NCBI RefSeq assembly: GCF_014639155.1
Contig: NZ_BMFT01000001.1
Location: 1,550,001 to 1,614,000 of the forward strand
DNA from: Paenibacillus segetis
GTDB taxonomy: Bacteria; Bacillota; Bacilli; Paenibacillales; Paenibacillaceae
Direction: 5' to 3'
Length of the DNA: 64,000 nt
In this document: positions 8,408 through 17,207 of the stretch, in pieces
Layout of the letters: the number at the start of each line of letters is the position of its first letter
Numbering within the stretch: the first letter of the stretch is position 1
The notes under the pieces: generated by a model
Databases searched by the model: none
Seen by the model: the letters and a program-made list of their open reading frames with translations, nothing else
What the model was told of the DNA's origin: nothing
Made by a program: the position numbers and the translations under genes

Positions 8408-8475
8408 GCACCCCTAAAGTAGACATTGGAGATACCCAGTTGGGAAACCGATGTACTTTAGGGGTGTTTTTTGTT
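8408..8475 (+). terminator. Long hairpin terminator, possibly an IS-end relic
   Basis: CACCCCTAAAGTA (8409-8421) pairs with TACTTTAGGGGTG (8452-8464) and a TTTTTT tract follows. It probably ends thrS transcription. The long perfect arms and the internal loop resemble what I recall of IS3-type element ends, so it may be captured mobile DNA. Confidence 0.6.
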
Positions 8476-8521
8476 AAACGAGATCAAATGTTATACAGGA
8501 CTTATTAAGCTTACGGGCAGA

Positions 8522-8587
8522 ATAGTTGAATAAAAAGAACAGAATTCCGAAGCACCTGCTCTGCACTTCAATGTATTATTCAACTAT
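8522..8587. repeat. Palindromic repeat, copy A
   Basis: ATAGTTGAATAA (8522-8533) and TTATTCAACTAT (8576-8587) are 12-bp perfect inverted arms around a 42-nt loop. It resembles copy B at 10791-10845 in the GTTGA/TCAAC core of its arms. The gap 8330-8847 holds no gene. Confidence 0.6.
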
Positions 8588-8627
8588 CGTGATCGTTTCT
8601 TGTATAATTCGATTCTGAATCTGACAC

Positions 8628-8675
8628 GGAAAAAGCGTCGGCTCACGATGTTATCATGAAACCGGCGCTTTTTCG
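8628..8675. terminator. Hairpin terminator-like element
   Basis: GAAAAAGCGTCGG (8629-8641) and CCGGCGCTTTTTC (8662-8674) form a stem with one mismatch that could act in both directions. It lies beyond the 3' end of the alpha/beta hydrolase gene. Confidence 0.55.
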
Positions 8676-8847
8676 ATCGACTCCACATATAAGTTCAAAT
8701 GGAGTTTCTGTTAGGAAGCCCCGTTAATTGATGATATGGAGCTGCTTTAACAATCGTTTTAAATGGATCAACCGCTGCGCCCCTGCGCCTACTTAGCCCT
8801 ATTGGGCACCGCGGGACTCCAGCTGGTTGCTATTCAGGAAGCATGTG

Positions 8848-9738
8848 TCAATTGCGACGAGCCGTTCGCTCTATGCCATCAGCGATTACTTCGTACAGTT
8901 GGTGCGGTAAGTCGTGTCCCATGCCGTCAACCAACATTAGCTCGGCACCCGGGATGGCATAAGCCGTATCCTCGCCACACGCCGGGACGAACAGGGGATC
9001 GTCTACCCCATGAATGACAAGTGCTGGTATTTTTATGGTCGCCAGCCGCGGGCGACGGTCACCAGAGACAGCTATCGCAGCAATTTGTCGTCCGACACTG
9101 CCTGGATCGTAAGCTCGCTGGACTTCCTCCAGAATGAGAGCCCGATAAGCGTCCTCTTCAAACGGATAGCCTGTGCCAGAGATGCGTTTGGCAAAAGAGA
9201 GGCTGTGTGCCAAAAATCCTGCTTCATCCTCAAATGGGTTCGGCGCCGGTTTAGTCATCATCGCCATGACATCCGGGGAAGTTTGCGGAAGTGCGGGATT
9301 ACCGGAACTGGACATAATGGAGGTGAGTGATAAAACCCGTTCAGGGTACATACTGGCAGCAATCTGGGCGATCATTCCGCCCATCGACCTGCCAACGAAA
9401 TGTGCCCGGTCAATTGAAAGGGCATCGAGCAGTCCGATAGCGTCGTTTGACATGTCATCGAGAGTGTAAGGGATGTCCGGTCGCTGTCCCGACATGAGAG
9501 CAGTCGCCAGTACCTCAACATCCAGCGTCTGATAATGGCTAAAGTGTGTTGAGCGACCTGCGTCGCGATTGTCAAAGCGAATCACGCGAAAGCCCCGCGC
9601 TGCTAGTATCCGACAAAACGGAACCGTCCATCGGATCATCTGGGTTCCAAGCCCGGCGATAAGGATGATAGCCTCGTCATTCTCGTTACCGAAACTGTCA
9701 TAGGCCAAATCAACGCCGTTGACTTTCAGGATGTTCAT
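8848..9738 (-). CDS. Alpha/beta hydrolase
   Basis: This is a 296-residue alpha/beta-hydrolase with a complete catalytic set: the nucleophile elbow GRSMGG (Ser), an acid in HGVDDPLF (Asp) and the base in DGMGHDLP (His). AGLGTQMIRW supplies the oxyanion loop. The closest known type is the RdmC/DnrP-like esterase and hydrolase group; the substrate is unknown. ATG 9738 has GGAGGAG 9 nt upstream; a longer in-frame TTG at 9756 starts at that ribosome site itself and was rejected. The gene is visibly richer in G and C than thrS or the pdp operon, which suggests transfer. It lies downstream of a DUF2239 gene on the same strand and may share its transcript. Confidence 0.88.
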   Translation of the reverse strand: MNILKVNGVDLAYDSFGNENDEAIILIAGLGTQMIRWTVPFCRILAARGFRVIRFDNRDAGRSTHFSHYQTLDVEVLATALMSGQRPDIPYTLDDMSNDAIGLLDALSIDRAHFVGRSMGGMIAQIAASMYPERVLSLTSIMSSSGNPALPQTSPDVMAMMTKPAPNPFEDEAGFLAHSLSFAKRISGTGYPFEEDAYRALILEEVQRAYDPGSVGRQIAAIAVSGDRRPRLATIKIPALVIHGVDDPLFVPACGEDTAYAIPGAELMLVDGMGHDLPHQLYEVIADGIERTARRN

Positions 9739-9984
9739 AATTATGTTCTCCTCCAATTAATTCGCTATTGTAAGTTCTGCCATAGACAGAAGGCGTGAAT
9801 CTTCGATCGCTGCGTCCGATGCCCGATACCGGCTAGGTATTCTTGATGACTTGAATAAACGTCTTCGGGTCCGATAAGAAACTCTCTGCTGATCCGCCAG
9901 AGCAGCGCGCATGTATTTCTTGCTGCTGCGTTCTCGTGATATTTTCTTTTTATTCCAATTCTTCACGCCTATACATGTTTTCTT

Positions 9985-10596
9985 TCATAAGTTCCCTTCA
10001 GAAAATGCATTTGTGGCTAATCTTTTGATATGGTTTCTGATATCAGGTGCCCAGTCATCGATGTAGTGGTAAAAACGCTCCAAATCACCAGCATACAGTG
10101 CCCGCAGAGCTTCTTCGTATTGATGGAAGTTTCCGGCCATAGCCGTCATAAAGTGATGTGTTGCTTCTTGTGACTCTCGTATCTTGCTCTGTTGTCCTCC
10201 AGCACGGCGAGCCTCACCAACGAGTTTTCGTAAAGTTACCGAGGCCCCTCCAGGTTGACTCTTGAGCCATTCCCAATCTCGTGGCAATAATGTAACCTCA
10301 CCGGATACAACCCCCAGCTTGGGTCGACCGACCCGCCGTGTAGGCTGGTGATTCATTTCCGTACCGAGCAAGTCACCAAACTGTTCACCTAATCGTTTGA
10401 GCACATCATCTGTCTTCCCACGAAAATCAACATCTATCTGCGTACCCGTGGTATCGTCAAATATAAGTAGCTGTGTGAGGTCTCTGTCATCCAGAACATC
10501 CTTCACTGTAGAAATAACGTGCTGTAACGAACCACTGGCGACGACTCCCACACCCAAAAATGCCGTGCAGTAAATGCGTGTTTGATCATCTCTCAC
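9985..10596 (-). CDS. DUF2239 family protein
   Basis: The protein (203 aa) carries the DUF2239 signature: CTAFLGVGVVASGSL, LLIFDDTTGTQIDVDFRG, then RRVGRPKLGVVSGEVTLLPR and the segment DWEWLKSQPGGASVTLRKLV. No biochemical role is known to me for the family. The GRPKLGV and VTLLPRDWEWL blocks look like a nucleic-acid-binding module, but that is inference. GTG 10596 is preferred because AGGAGG lies 9 nt upstream; the ATG at 10605 directly abuts that site. Two palindromes (TTTTACC-GGTAAAA type) lie just upstream, so the gene is probably controlled by a TetR-type or self-acting repressor. Codon use is GC-richer than most of the window. Confidence 0.8.
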   Translation of the reverse strand: MRDDQTRIYCTAFLGVGVVASGSLQHVISTVKDVLDDRDLTQLLIFDDTTGTQIDVDFRGKTDDVLKRLGEQFGDLLGTEMNHQPTRRVGRPKLGVVSGEVTLLPRDWEWLKSQPGGASVTLRKLVGEARRAGGQQSKIRESQEATHHFMTAMAGNFHQYEEALRALYAGDLERFYHYIDDWAPDIRNHIKRLATNAFSEGNL

Positions 10597-10625
10597 TCTG
10601 TACATCCTCCTTTGAATGACAATAA

Positions 10626-10667
10626 TTTTACCCAGGTAAAAACAAAAAGTCAATATTACCCGGGTAA
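10626..10667. promoter_or_regulatory. Pair of palindromic operators upstream of the DUF2239 gene
   Basis: TTTTACCCAGGTAAAA (10626-10641, 7-bp perfect arms) and TTACCCGGGTAA (10656-10667, perfect) share the core TTACC-GGTAA with centres 28 bp apart. They lie 30-72 bp upstream of the DUF2239 start and look like paired dimer sites of a TetR-like repressor. No such repressor gene is adjacent. Confidence 0.75.
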
Positions 10668-10790
10668 AATTTGTTTTGTCATTCGTTATGGAAGGAATAA
10701 GTGAAAAAGATGCGCCTAAGAGAAACCGCACTGTTGAGGGCTAGTGTTTGTTTTATGTTATAGATGCTGTGTTTTGTCGCAAAACTGCCC

Positions 10791-10845
10791 GTTAGTTGAG
10801 CAAACATAAAAATGCTGCCGATTGGTAGCCCTTTGTTCAACTAAC
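10791..10845. repeat. Palindromic repeat, copy B
   Basis: GTTAGTTGAGCAAA (10791-10804) pairs with TTTGTTCAACTAAC (10832-10845), with one G-T wobble, around a 27-nt loop. It shares the GTTGA/TCAAC arm core with copy A at 8522-8587. The two copies bracket the GC-richer hydrolase/DUF2239 patch. Confidence 0.6.
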
Positions 10846-10872
10846 AGGACACAATAGCACCATAATACACAT

Positions 10873-10904
10873 TGAAGGCGACCGGATAAGATTCGGCCGC
10901 CTTC
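10873..10904. terminator. Weak hairpin downstream of the Xre gene
   Basis: GAAGGCGACCG (10873-10883) and CGGCCGCCTTC (10894-10904) form a stem with one mismatch. There is no clear T tract on the - strand, so termination is uncertain. Confidence 0.4.
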
Positions 10905-10934
10905 GATATGTTATCGGGATGGACTTAGGTTTTG

Positions 10935-11177
10935 TTATCCTTGATTGTTGGTTATTTGCCAAACATCGGAAGGAGTTAATTCGTACAGGCTGCGCACCTC
11001 GCACTGAAGTGTATCGGCAATCGAGATCGCGAGCTTAAGAGACATCACTCTCTTATTGTCGATAAAGTCATCCAGACGCTCCCGTCTCACACGCAGTTCA
11101 AGCGCTAGCCGTTCCAGCGACATGCCTGCTTCCTGAAGCCTTTCCTCTAGCAGGCAACGGCCAAGTTCGTATTTCAA
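10935..11177 (-). CDS. Small Xre/Cro-CI family helix-turn-helix protein
   Basis: This 80-residue protein is essentially one Cro/CI-type HTH domain: LLEERLQEAGMSLERLALEL, RVRRERLDDFIDNKRVMSLK, then AISIADTLQCEVRSLYEL. Members of this size often regulate a neighbouring gene or act inside mobile modules. The start is a TTG with a GAGAGGGG-like site about 11 nt upstream, so the exact N-terminus is less certain. It is GC-richer than the pdp operon beside it and sits at the edge of the GC-rich patch. No partner toxin or antitoxin gene is visible. Confidence 0.8.
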   Translation of the reverse strand: MKYELGRCLLEERLQEAGMSLERLALELRVRRERLDDFIDNKRVMSLKLAISIADTLQCEVRSLYELTPSDVWQITNNQG

Positions 11178-11376
11178 TATGCAATGCCCCTCTCAGAAAA
11201 GTTCGTCCAACGAATCTTGTGATTTCTTTTCGATGATATTACTATAAGGTAGCAGAAATAATTGAAGCGACAGTTGGTCTGCCGCTTTCTCATAAATTTG
11301 ATCAGGTATTGAGTTGTTTCATTGTCTACAATATTGGGGTTCGACCAATATGGATAAGTCGTAGAGTGATTCCTCG

Positions 11377-12678
11377 TTACTCTGTCACGATATCATAAAT
11401 CAATACAAGCGGATCGGCATGATCGCTAATCCGAATATTCTCATAGATTTTTGCCATGACATCCTCCACATTTTCTCGATTCGCATGAATGGTGACCAAG
11501 GACTCTCCGGTTTTAACTGGATCTCCGACTTTTTTGTTCAACATTAGACCAACGGCTAGATCAATAACCGAGTCTTTCGTCGCCCGTCCAGCACCTAACA
11601 ACATAGCAGCGGTACCAATCTCATCAGCTACAATTTCAGCTACAACACCGTCTTGTTTGGCAGGAACCTCAATTTGATATTTCGCTTGAGGTAATTTCTC
11701 TGGATGATCTACAACCGAAGAATCACCACCTTGATTGGCAATGAAATCTTTGAATTTATTCAAGGCTTTTCCGTTACGTATAACTTCTTGCAGCATGTTC
11801 TCAGCCTCTTCAAGTGAGCTTGCTTTGTTCGCTAAGAAGACCATTTGGCGACCTAAGGCAAGGCAAAGTTCTTCCAAGTCTTTGGGTCCTTTTCCTTGCA
11901 ATGTATCAATCGCTTCTTTCACTTCGAGTGCGTTACCAATGGCAAATCCAAGCGGCTGGCTCATATCGGATATAACTGCCATGGTCTTTCGGCCCACATT
12001 ATTCCCTATACTTACCATCGCATGTGCCAGTTCCTTGGCATCAGTTACGCTTTTCATAAATGCGCCAGCTCCTGTTTTCACATCCAATACAATTGCATCG
12101 GACCCAGCAGCAATTTTCTTGCTCATAATTGAGCTAGCGATAAGGGGGATGGCGTCAACCGTCGCGGTTACGTCCCGTAGTGCATACAACTTTTTATCCG
12201 CAGGTGTAAGATTCCCTGATTGACCGATGACCGCAATTTTATCCTTATTCACCAAATTTACGAATTCATCATTACTAATCTCGACATGGAACCCTGCAAT
12301 AGCCTCCAATTTATCAATGGTACCCCCGGTATGACCCAATCCACGACCAGACATTTTAGCGACTGGGATATCTAATGCTGCTACTAGCGGAGCTAAGACA
12401 AGTGTTGTTGTATCGCCAACTCCGCCAGTAGAATGCTTATCCACTTTCACTCCTTCAATAGCTGATAAGTCAATGGTATCTCCGGAATTGACCATGGCCA
12501 TGGTCAGATCGGCACGTTCCCGTTCGTTCATATCTTGGAAGAAGATTGCCATCGCCAAGGCACTCATTTGATAATCAGGAATCTCATCCTTCGTATACCC
12601 ATCAATAATGAAGTTGATTTCCTCCGTCTTTAGTTCCTTGCCATCCCGCTTTTTTGCAATAAGATCAACCATTCTCAT
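11377..12678 (-). CDS. pdp: Pyrimidine-nucleoside phosphorylase
   Basis: The 433-residue protein is a class II nucleoside phosphorylase. It has the N-terminal helical domain ([18 protein letters not shown], then [19 protein letters not shown]), the phosphate-binding [12 protein letters not shown] loop, the [16 protein letters not shown] block, and the C-terminal segment with [16 protein letters not shown]. It splits uridine, deoxyuridine and thymidine to base plus (deoxy)ribose-1-phosphate. GAGGAG lies 8 nt before ATG 12678. It is the last gene of a deoC-nupC-pdp operon, the same order as dra-nupC-pdp of Bacillus subtilis. No DeoR gene is adjacent, unlike in B. subtilis. Confidence 0.96.
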   Translation of the reverse strand: MRMVDLIAKKRDGKELKTEEINFIIDGYTKDEIPDYQMSALAMAIFFQDMNERERADLTMAMVNSGDTIDLSAIEGVKVDKHSTGGVGDTTTLVLAPLVAALDIPVAKMSGRGLGHTGGTIDKLEAIAGFHVEISNDEFVNLVNKDKIAVIGQSGNLTPADKKLYALRDVTATVDAIPLIASSIMSKKIAAGSDAIVLDVKTGAGAFMKSVTDAKELAHAMVSIGNNVGRKTMAVISDMSQPLGFAIGNALEVKEAIDTLQGKGPKDLEELCLALGRQMVFLANKASSLEEAENMLQEVIRNGKALNKFKDFIANQGGDSSVVDHPEKLPQAKYQIEVPAKQDGVVAEIVADEIGTAAMLLGAGRATKDSVIDLAVGLMLNKKVGDPVKTGESLVTIHANRENVEDVMAKIYENIRISDHADPLVLIYDIVTE

Positions 12679-12704
12679 CCTAAATTCTCCTCGCTTCCGT
12701 CAAT

Positions 12705-13883
12705 TTAAATAAATATTCCAGCCACAATTGCTGACAAAAGACTTACTAGCGTAGCCCCATATAGTAATTTCAGACCAAAGCGAGCGACAACATTCCCTTG
12801 CTGCTCATCCAACCCTTTGACCGCACCAGAGATAATTCCAATGGACGAAAAATTCGCAAACGAAACGAGGAATACAGATACAATTCCTACTGTTCGTGCG
12901 GATAGCTCGGTGTGATTTTCCAGCTCGAGCATAGCAACAAACTCATTAGATACCATCTTCGTCGCCATAATACTGCCAGCAGTAACCGCTTCTTTCCATG
13001 GAATACCCATAATAAAAGCAATGGGAGCAAAGACGTAACCAAGTAATTGTTGAAACGATACCCCGAGAATCAAACTAAAGATACCGTTGATCATCGCAAT
13101 GATCGCTACAAAACCAATCAACATGGCTGCCACTACAATGGCTACTTTGAACCCATCCATGATGTACTCCCCAAGCATTTCAAAAAACGATTGTTTTTCT
13201 CCTTCCTGTACCTCGAGAATATCCTCATCTTTGTCAACAACATACGGGTTGATGATGGATGCAATAATAAATCCACCAAATAGGTTGAGGACGAGCGCAG
13301 TGACTACATACTCAGGATTTAATATCTGCATATAGGATCCAACAATAGACATGGATACTGTAGACATCGCTGAGGCACATAATGTATAGAGCCGGTGTTT
13401 TGGTATTTTATGGATCTGCTTTTTGACAGATATAAACACCTCGGATTGCCCTAGAATAGCAGAAGCAACCGCATTATACGACTCCAACTTACCCATACCA
13501 TTAACCTTACTAAGCACAAGGCCAATATACTTAATAATGAAGGGTAAGACTTTAATATACTGCAAAATCCCAATGAGCGCTGAAATAAACACGATAGGGA
13601 GCAAAACCCCTAAGAAAAATGTGAATTCACCTTCATTGAGTATCCCACCAAACACGAAATTAACGCCCTCTGCAGCATACAGCAACAATTTTTCGAACAC
13701 AGCTGAAATTCCACTAATTACAAATGAACCAACAGCTGTATTTAATAACAAAGCTGCCAAAATGATCTGCAAAATAACCATGAGGATCAATGGGCGATAG
13801 CGGATCTTTCTTTTATCGTTACTGGCAATAAAGGTGAGTCCAAAGACGATCAGTATTCCAAGGATTGTAATTAGATATCTCAT
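12705..13883 (-). CDS. nupC: Concentrative nucleoside transporter, NupC family
   Basis: This 392-residue polytopic membrane protein has the CNT family features: an N-terminal helix pair, a gate domain with [50 protein letters not shown], and a conserved C-terminal EFVAMLEL ... [13 protein letters not shown] block. It imports nucleosides, probably with protons or sodium. Length is normal. It lies 26 bp upstream of pdp and 48 bp downstream of deoC, in one operon for uptake and cleavage of pyrimidine (deoxy)nucleosides. Confidence 0.95.
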   Translation of the reverse strand: MRYLITILGILIVFGLTFIASNDKRKIRYRPLILMVILQIILAALLLNTAVGSFVISGISAVFEKLLLYAAEGVNFVFGGILNEGEFTFFLGVLLPIVFISALIGILQYIKVLPFIIKYIGLVLSKVNGMGKLESYNAVASAILGQSEVFISVKKQIHKIPKHRLYTLCASAMSTVSMSIVGSYMQILNPEYVVTALVLNLFGGFIIASIINPYVVDKDEDILEVQEGEKQSFFEMLGEYIMDGFKVAIVVAAMLIGFVAIIAMINGIFSLILGVSFQQLLGYVFAPIAFIMGIPWKEAVTAGSIMATKMVSNEFVAMLELENHTELSARTVGIVSVFLVSFANFSSIGIISGAVKGLDEQQGNVVARFGLKLLYGATLVSLLSAIVAGIFI

Positions 13884-13931
13884 CGATGCTTCTCCTAGTT
13901 GTCAATTGGATTGTGATTGGTTAACTCCTGA

Positions 13932-14600
13932 TCAATACGACGATGTGGATTGTCCACCCTCCATAATTTTCACGCCTGAACTAGCACCAATTCTTGATGC
14001 GCCTGCTGCAATCATTTTTTCCATATCTTCAAGATTTCGTACTCCACCAGAAGCTTTAACGCCAACATTTGCACCGACGGTTTGTCGCATGAGGGCTACG
14101 TCTTCTGCGGTGGCTCCACCTGTTGAAAAACCAGTAGAGGTCTTCACAAAATCGGCGCCTGCTTTGACTGATAATTGACTAGCGATTTTTTTCTCTTCAT
14201 CGGTTAAGAGACTTGTTTCAATAATCACCTTTACAAGCGCCTTTCCAGCTGCAGCATCTACGACTGCCTTAATGTCTTGTTCAACAAGATGATGATCGCC
14301 ATCCTTTAAGGCACCTATGTTAATGACCATATCCACTTCAGTTGCTCCGTTCTTAATGGCATCACTTGCTTCAAATGCTTTGGTTGCACTGGTGTTAGCC
14401 CCAAGTGGGAATCCGATGACCGTACATACCTTCACATTGGTGTTAGCCAAATGCTCGGCTGCATAGGATACCCAAGTTGGATTTACGCAAACGGAAGCAA
14501 ATTCATATTGTTTCGCTTCTTCAATTAATTTTGTCATCTCGGTTTTCGTTGCGTCTGCTCGTAAAAGCGTGTGATCGATCATCCTTGCTAAGTTAGTCAT
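13932..14600 (-). CDS. deoC: Deoxyribose-phosphate aldolase
   Basis: The 222-residue TIM-barrel aldolase is complete. It shows [12 protein letters not shown], the VCVNPTWV and [11 protein letters not shown] segments, KVIIETSLL, and the Schiff-base lysine in the segment beginning [15 protein letters not shown]. It splits deoxyribose-5-phosphate into acetaldehyde and glyceraldehyde-3-phosphate. It is the first gene of the operon with nupC and pdp, so imported deoxynucleosides feed glycolysis. An AAAGGTGAA ribosome site precedes the ATG. The 210-bp upstream gap must hold the operon promoter, but I saw no convincing DeoR operator or cre site in it. A phosphopentomutase gene is not in the window. 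Confidence 0.96.
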   Translation of the reverse strand: MTNLARMIDHTLLRADATKTEMTKLIEEAKQYEFASVCVNPTWVSYAAEHLANTNVKVCTVIGFPLGANTSATKAFEASDAIKNGATEVDMVINIGALKDGDHHLVEQDIKAVVDAAAGKALVKVIIETSLLTDEEKKIASQLSVKAGADFVKTSTGFSTGGATAEDVALMRQTVGANVGVKASGGVRNLEDMEKMIAAGASRIGASSGVKIMEGGQSTSSY

Positions 14601-14810
14601 TTTTAATTCACCTTTCTTTTGTAAGAATCATTTGTTATAACTTGCCCTAAATTTGCCCAAATCATTTCAAACCAATTACATATTGTTGAAAGCACATTGT
14701 AAATGACTTCCTACCAAGCCGATTTTATTAAATGGCAGATGTCTGTTTATTATGCTGTAACATTGGCGTAACAACCCTGGGTTAGTATACGTGCCAGGGG
14801 GGGAATCCAT

Positions 14811-17126
14811 ATGAATATGAAAAGAATAGTATCCATCGTCCTAGTTACTGCAACAGTAGTGAGCATACTTGCAGGATGCACGGATAACAAAAATGTCAAA
14901 GAGAGAGAGGAGAATTCACAACAAGAGAGTCAAGATTTTAAATTTAATGTAGAACCGGAGACCTTTAAGCTTGAGGTGGAATCCGGTGGAATTACGGAGA
15001 CCGTGTCTGAGCCATTACCAAAAATGATCGTGTCAGACTTTAAGGACAAGGGTGATCAAATTACCTGGACGTATCCTGAAAAGGATATCGAAGTTGAGAT
15101 CGAAAAAAAGAAGCAATATTTAGACTTAACAATAAAATCGAGAAAAGATGATGAAAGTGCCTTCGCATGGCCACTGGTAAAAGGGGAGGGATATATGCTT
15201 CCGCTGCATCAAGGTAAGTATATTCCGAGTGGTGATGAAGTTTGGAAGGAGTATTTACAAGATGCAACATTGAAAGGAATTGAGTCTTTCTCCATGCAGT
15301 TTTTTGCCGTGGATAAGAGTAAATATTCATTAGTGTATATCATTCAAAATCCATATAATAATGAGCTTATTTTTGATACAGAACAAGGAATTGAGTTTGC
15401 TTTAAATCATGAGTATCCATCGATAAATAAAAATAAGGAATATGGTTTTAGGATATATATTACGGAGAAAGATCCAGTGAACGTTGCGAAAACTTATAAG
15501 AACTATTTGATTGAAAAGGGAGAGTTTAAAACTCTCGCGGAGAAAGCTAAAGTAAATCGTGATATTGAAAAGCTATATGGAGCTCCCCATGTTTATTTTT
15601 GGGATAGAAGTGTGATTTCTGAGGAAAATGTGAAATGGGATCAACTAAGGGGTGATTTTCCTAAACAATTGAAACTATGGATTCAAGATCTACTAAACAC
15701 AAAAGTTGAAGATGGGGCAGAACTTGTGTCAGCGTTTGATGAGATGACCTCCTTAGATTATATAGACAAGTATAACAAAAACAGAATTTTAAAAAGCTTG
15801 AGCTCCGTATTGAAGTTGAAAGAGTTTTATAATGCGGACATATTTAAGGATACAGACAAAGAAAGTCAGGAACTATTAAACAAAGGTATAGACAATCTAA
15901 ATCCGGTAGAATTGATTGAATTAAACAAAATGCTTTTAAAAAGCGTCCTTGGAAATCTAGTAGACCCCATTGATAAATGGGCTGATGCAAATACAGTTGA
16001 TGTGATAAAGGATATGAAGGATTCGGGTTTAGATCAAATGTGGATCGGTTTAGATGACTGGCAAGAAGGATTTATCAAACCAGAATTGGTACAAGCAGCG
16101 AATGATCAAGGATATCTAATTGGTACCTATGATTCCTATCATTCGATCCATAAACCAGGCGAAGAGCAGTGGGAAACCGCTAAGTTTACGGATACTTCAC
16201 TATTTGAGGATGCTACCGTAACCAATAAACAGGGAAATAAAATTGAAGGATTCCAGGGTGTAGGTAGAAAATTGAATCCGACCTTGGCGATGCCTAGTGT
16301 AAAAGAGCGAGTTAACTCTATTTTAGATACGGGATTAGCATTTAACTCCTGGTTTTTAGATACAGATGGAACTGGTGAGGTATTTGATGATTACTCTCCA
16401 ACGCATATGACTACGGAAAAAGAAGATATCAAGGCTAGAATGGAGAGAATGGAATATCTTCAAGCGGAGCAGGGATTGGTAGTTGGAACGGAGGGCGGGA
16501 ATGATTTCGCTAACAAGAGTATCGCTTTTGCTCACGGAATAGAAATGCCGTCATTTTCCTGGATGGATGAGGATATGAACAAGAACAAAGATAGTGATTA
16601 TTATGTAGGTAGATATTACTCTAGTACGAGCGGAGTTCCCGAATTATTTGCTAAACAAATACCAATAAAAGATAACTACAAAAAGATATTTTTGGATGAA
16701 ACGTATACGATCCCTTTGTATAAACTAGTCTACAACGATGCAGTGGTTACAACCTATTGGTGGGGATGGGGGACTCTGAAAATTGAAGATGAAATAGCCA
16801 ATAGAATGTTATATGAAGTACTTTATAATGTCCCACCTTTATATCATATAGATAAAAATGAGTGGAAAAAGCACAAAGAAACGATTATAAATCACGCTAT
16901 GGTTTGGTCTGATTTCAGCAAAAAGGCAATAACTAAAGAAATGACTGACTATAAGGTTCTATCAGACGATAGGCTGGTTCAAATGACGAAATATGGTGAA
17001 GATTTAAGTGTTGTAGCTAATTTTTCGGAAAAGGAATATATGTATGAGGACTCAAAAATACCAGCCAAATCATTATTAATCATGGATGGAGACCGTGAAT
17101 TAATATATAAGCCAGAAGTGAAATAA
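14811..17126 (+). CDS. Secreted lipoprotein, GH101/GH129-related glycoside hydrolase
   Basis: The N-terminus (MNMKRIVSIVLVTATVVSIL, then AGC) is a lipoprotein signal with the lipid-bearing Cys at residue 23. The rest (about 750 residues) resembles the glycosidase group related to GH101 and GH129. It has a beta-rich N-terminal part, and a barrel part with WIGLDDWQEGF, LIGTYDSYHSIH, AFNSWFLDTDGTGEVFDDYSPTH, EQGLVVGTEGGNDFAN and SWMDEDMNKN that hold candidate acidic catalytic residues. GH101/129 enzymes act on alpha-linked N-acetylgalactosamine; the substrate here is not established. A GGGGGG site precedes ATG 14811. It is monocistronic and ends in a strong terminator. No other sugar gene is adjacent. 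Confidence 0.7.
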   Translation: MNMKRIVSIVLVTATVVSILAGCTDNKNVKEREENSQQESQDFKFNVEPETFKLEVESGGITETVSEPLPKMIVSDFKDKGDQITWTYPEKDIEVEIEKKKQYLDLTIKSRKDDESAFAWPLVKGEGYMLPLHQGKYIPSGDEVWKEYLQDATLKGIESFSMQFFAVDKSKYSLVYIIQNPYNNELIFDTEQGIEFALNHEYPSINKNKEYGFRIYITEKDPVNVAKTYKNYLIEKGEFKTLAEKAKVNRDIEKLYGAPHVYFWDRSVISEENVKWDQLRGDFPKQLKLWIQDLLNTKVEDGAELVSAFDEMTSLDYIDKYNKNRILKSLSSVLKLKEFYNADIFKDTDKESQELLNKGIDNLNPVELIELNKMLLKSVLGNLVDPIDKWADANTVDVIKDMKDSGLDQMWIGLDDWQEGFIKPELVQAANDQGYLIGTYDSYHSIHKPGEEQWETAKFTDTSLFEDATVTNKQGNKIEGFQGVGRKLNPTLAMPSVKERVNSILDTGLAFNSWFLDTDGTGEVFDDYSPTHMTTEKEDIKARMERMEYLQAEQGLVVGTEGGNDFANKSIAFAHGIEMPSFSWMDEDMNKNKDSDYYVGRYYSSTSGVPELFAKQIPIKDNYKKIFLDETYTIPLYKLVYNDAVVTTYWWGWGTLKIEDEIANRMLYEVLYNVPPLYHIDKNEWKKHKETIINHAMVWSDFSKKAITKEMTDYKVLSDDRLVQMTKYGEDLSVVANFSEKEYMYEDSKIPAKSLLIMDGDRELIYKPEVK

Positions 17127-17139
17127 GCGAAATAAATAG

Positions 17140-17186
17140 CAACCGCCCGGTTAAACCTTTTTAGGTCAGTCGGGCGGTTGTTTGTA
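17140..17186. terminator. Terminator between convergent genes
   Basis: CAACCGCCCG (17140-17149) and CGGGCGGTTG (17171-17180) are perfect 10-bp arms, followed by TTTG. The element lies between the glycosidase and the convergent kinase gene. Confidence 0.85.
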
Positions 17187-17207
17187 TTATTTGAGTACGT
17201 AATCGTA

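Noticed and set aside
8763..9017. 84-residue + strand ORF over the alpha/beta hydrolase
   Set aside because: It overlaps the 3' end of a clear hydrolase on the other strand; composition is a GC-rich shadow.
9757..9966. 69-residue Arg/Ser-rich - strand ORF between hydrolase and DUF2239 genes
   Set aside because: No ribosome site before its GTG and no recognisable fold; the frame change noted under findings is more likely.
11735..12223. 162-residue + strand ORF
   Set aside because: It is antisense within pdp, a typical mirror frame of a well-conserved gene.
14601..14810. Catabolite-repression (cre) site upstream of deoC
   Set aside because: The best candidate, TGAAAGCACATTGT, has about four mismatches to the consensus.
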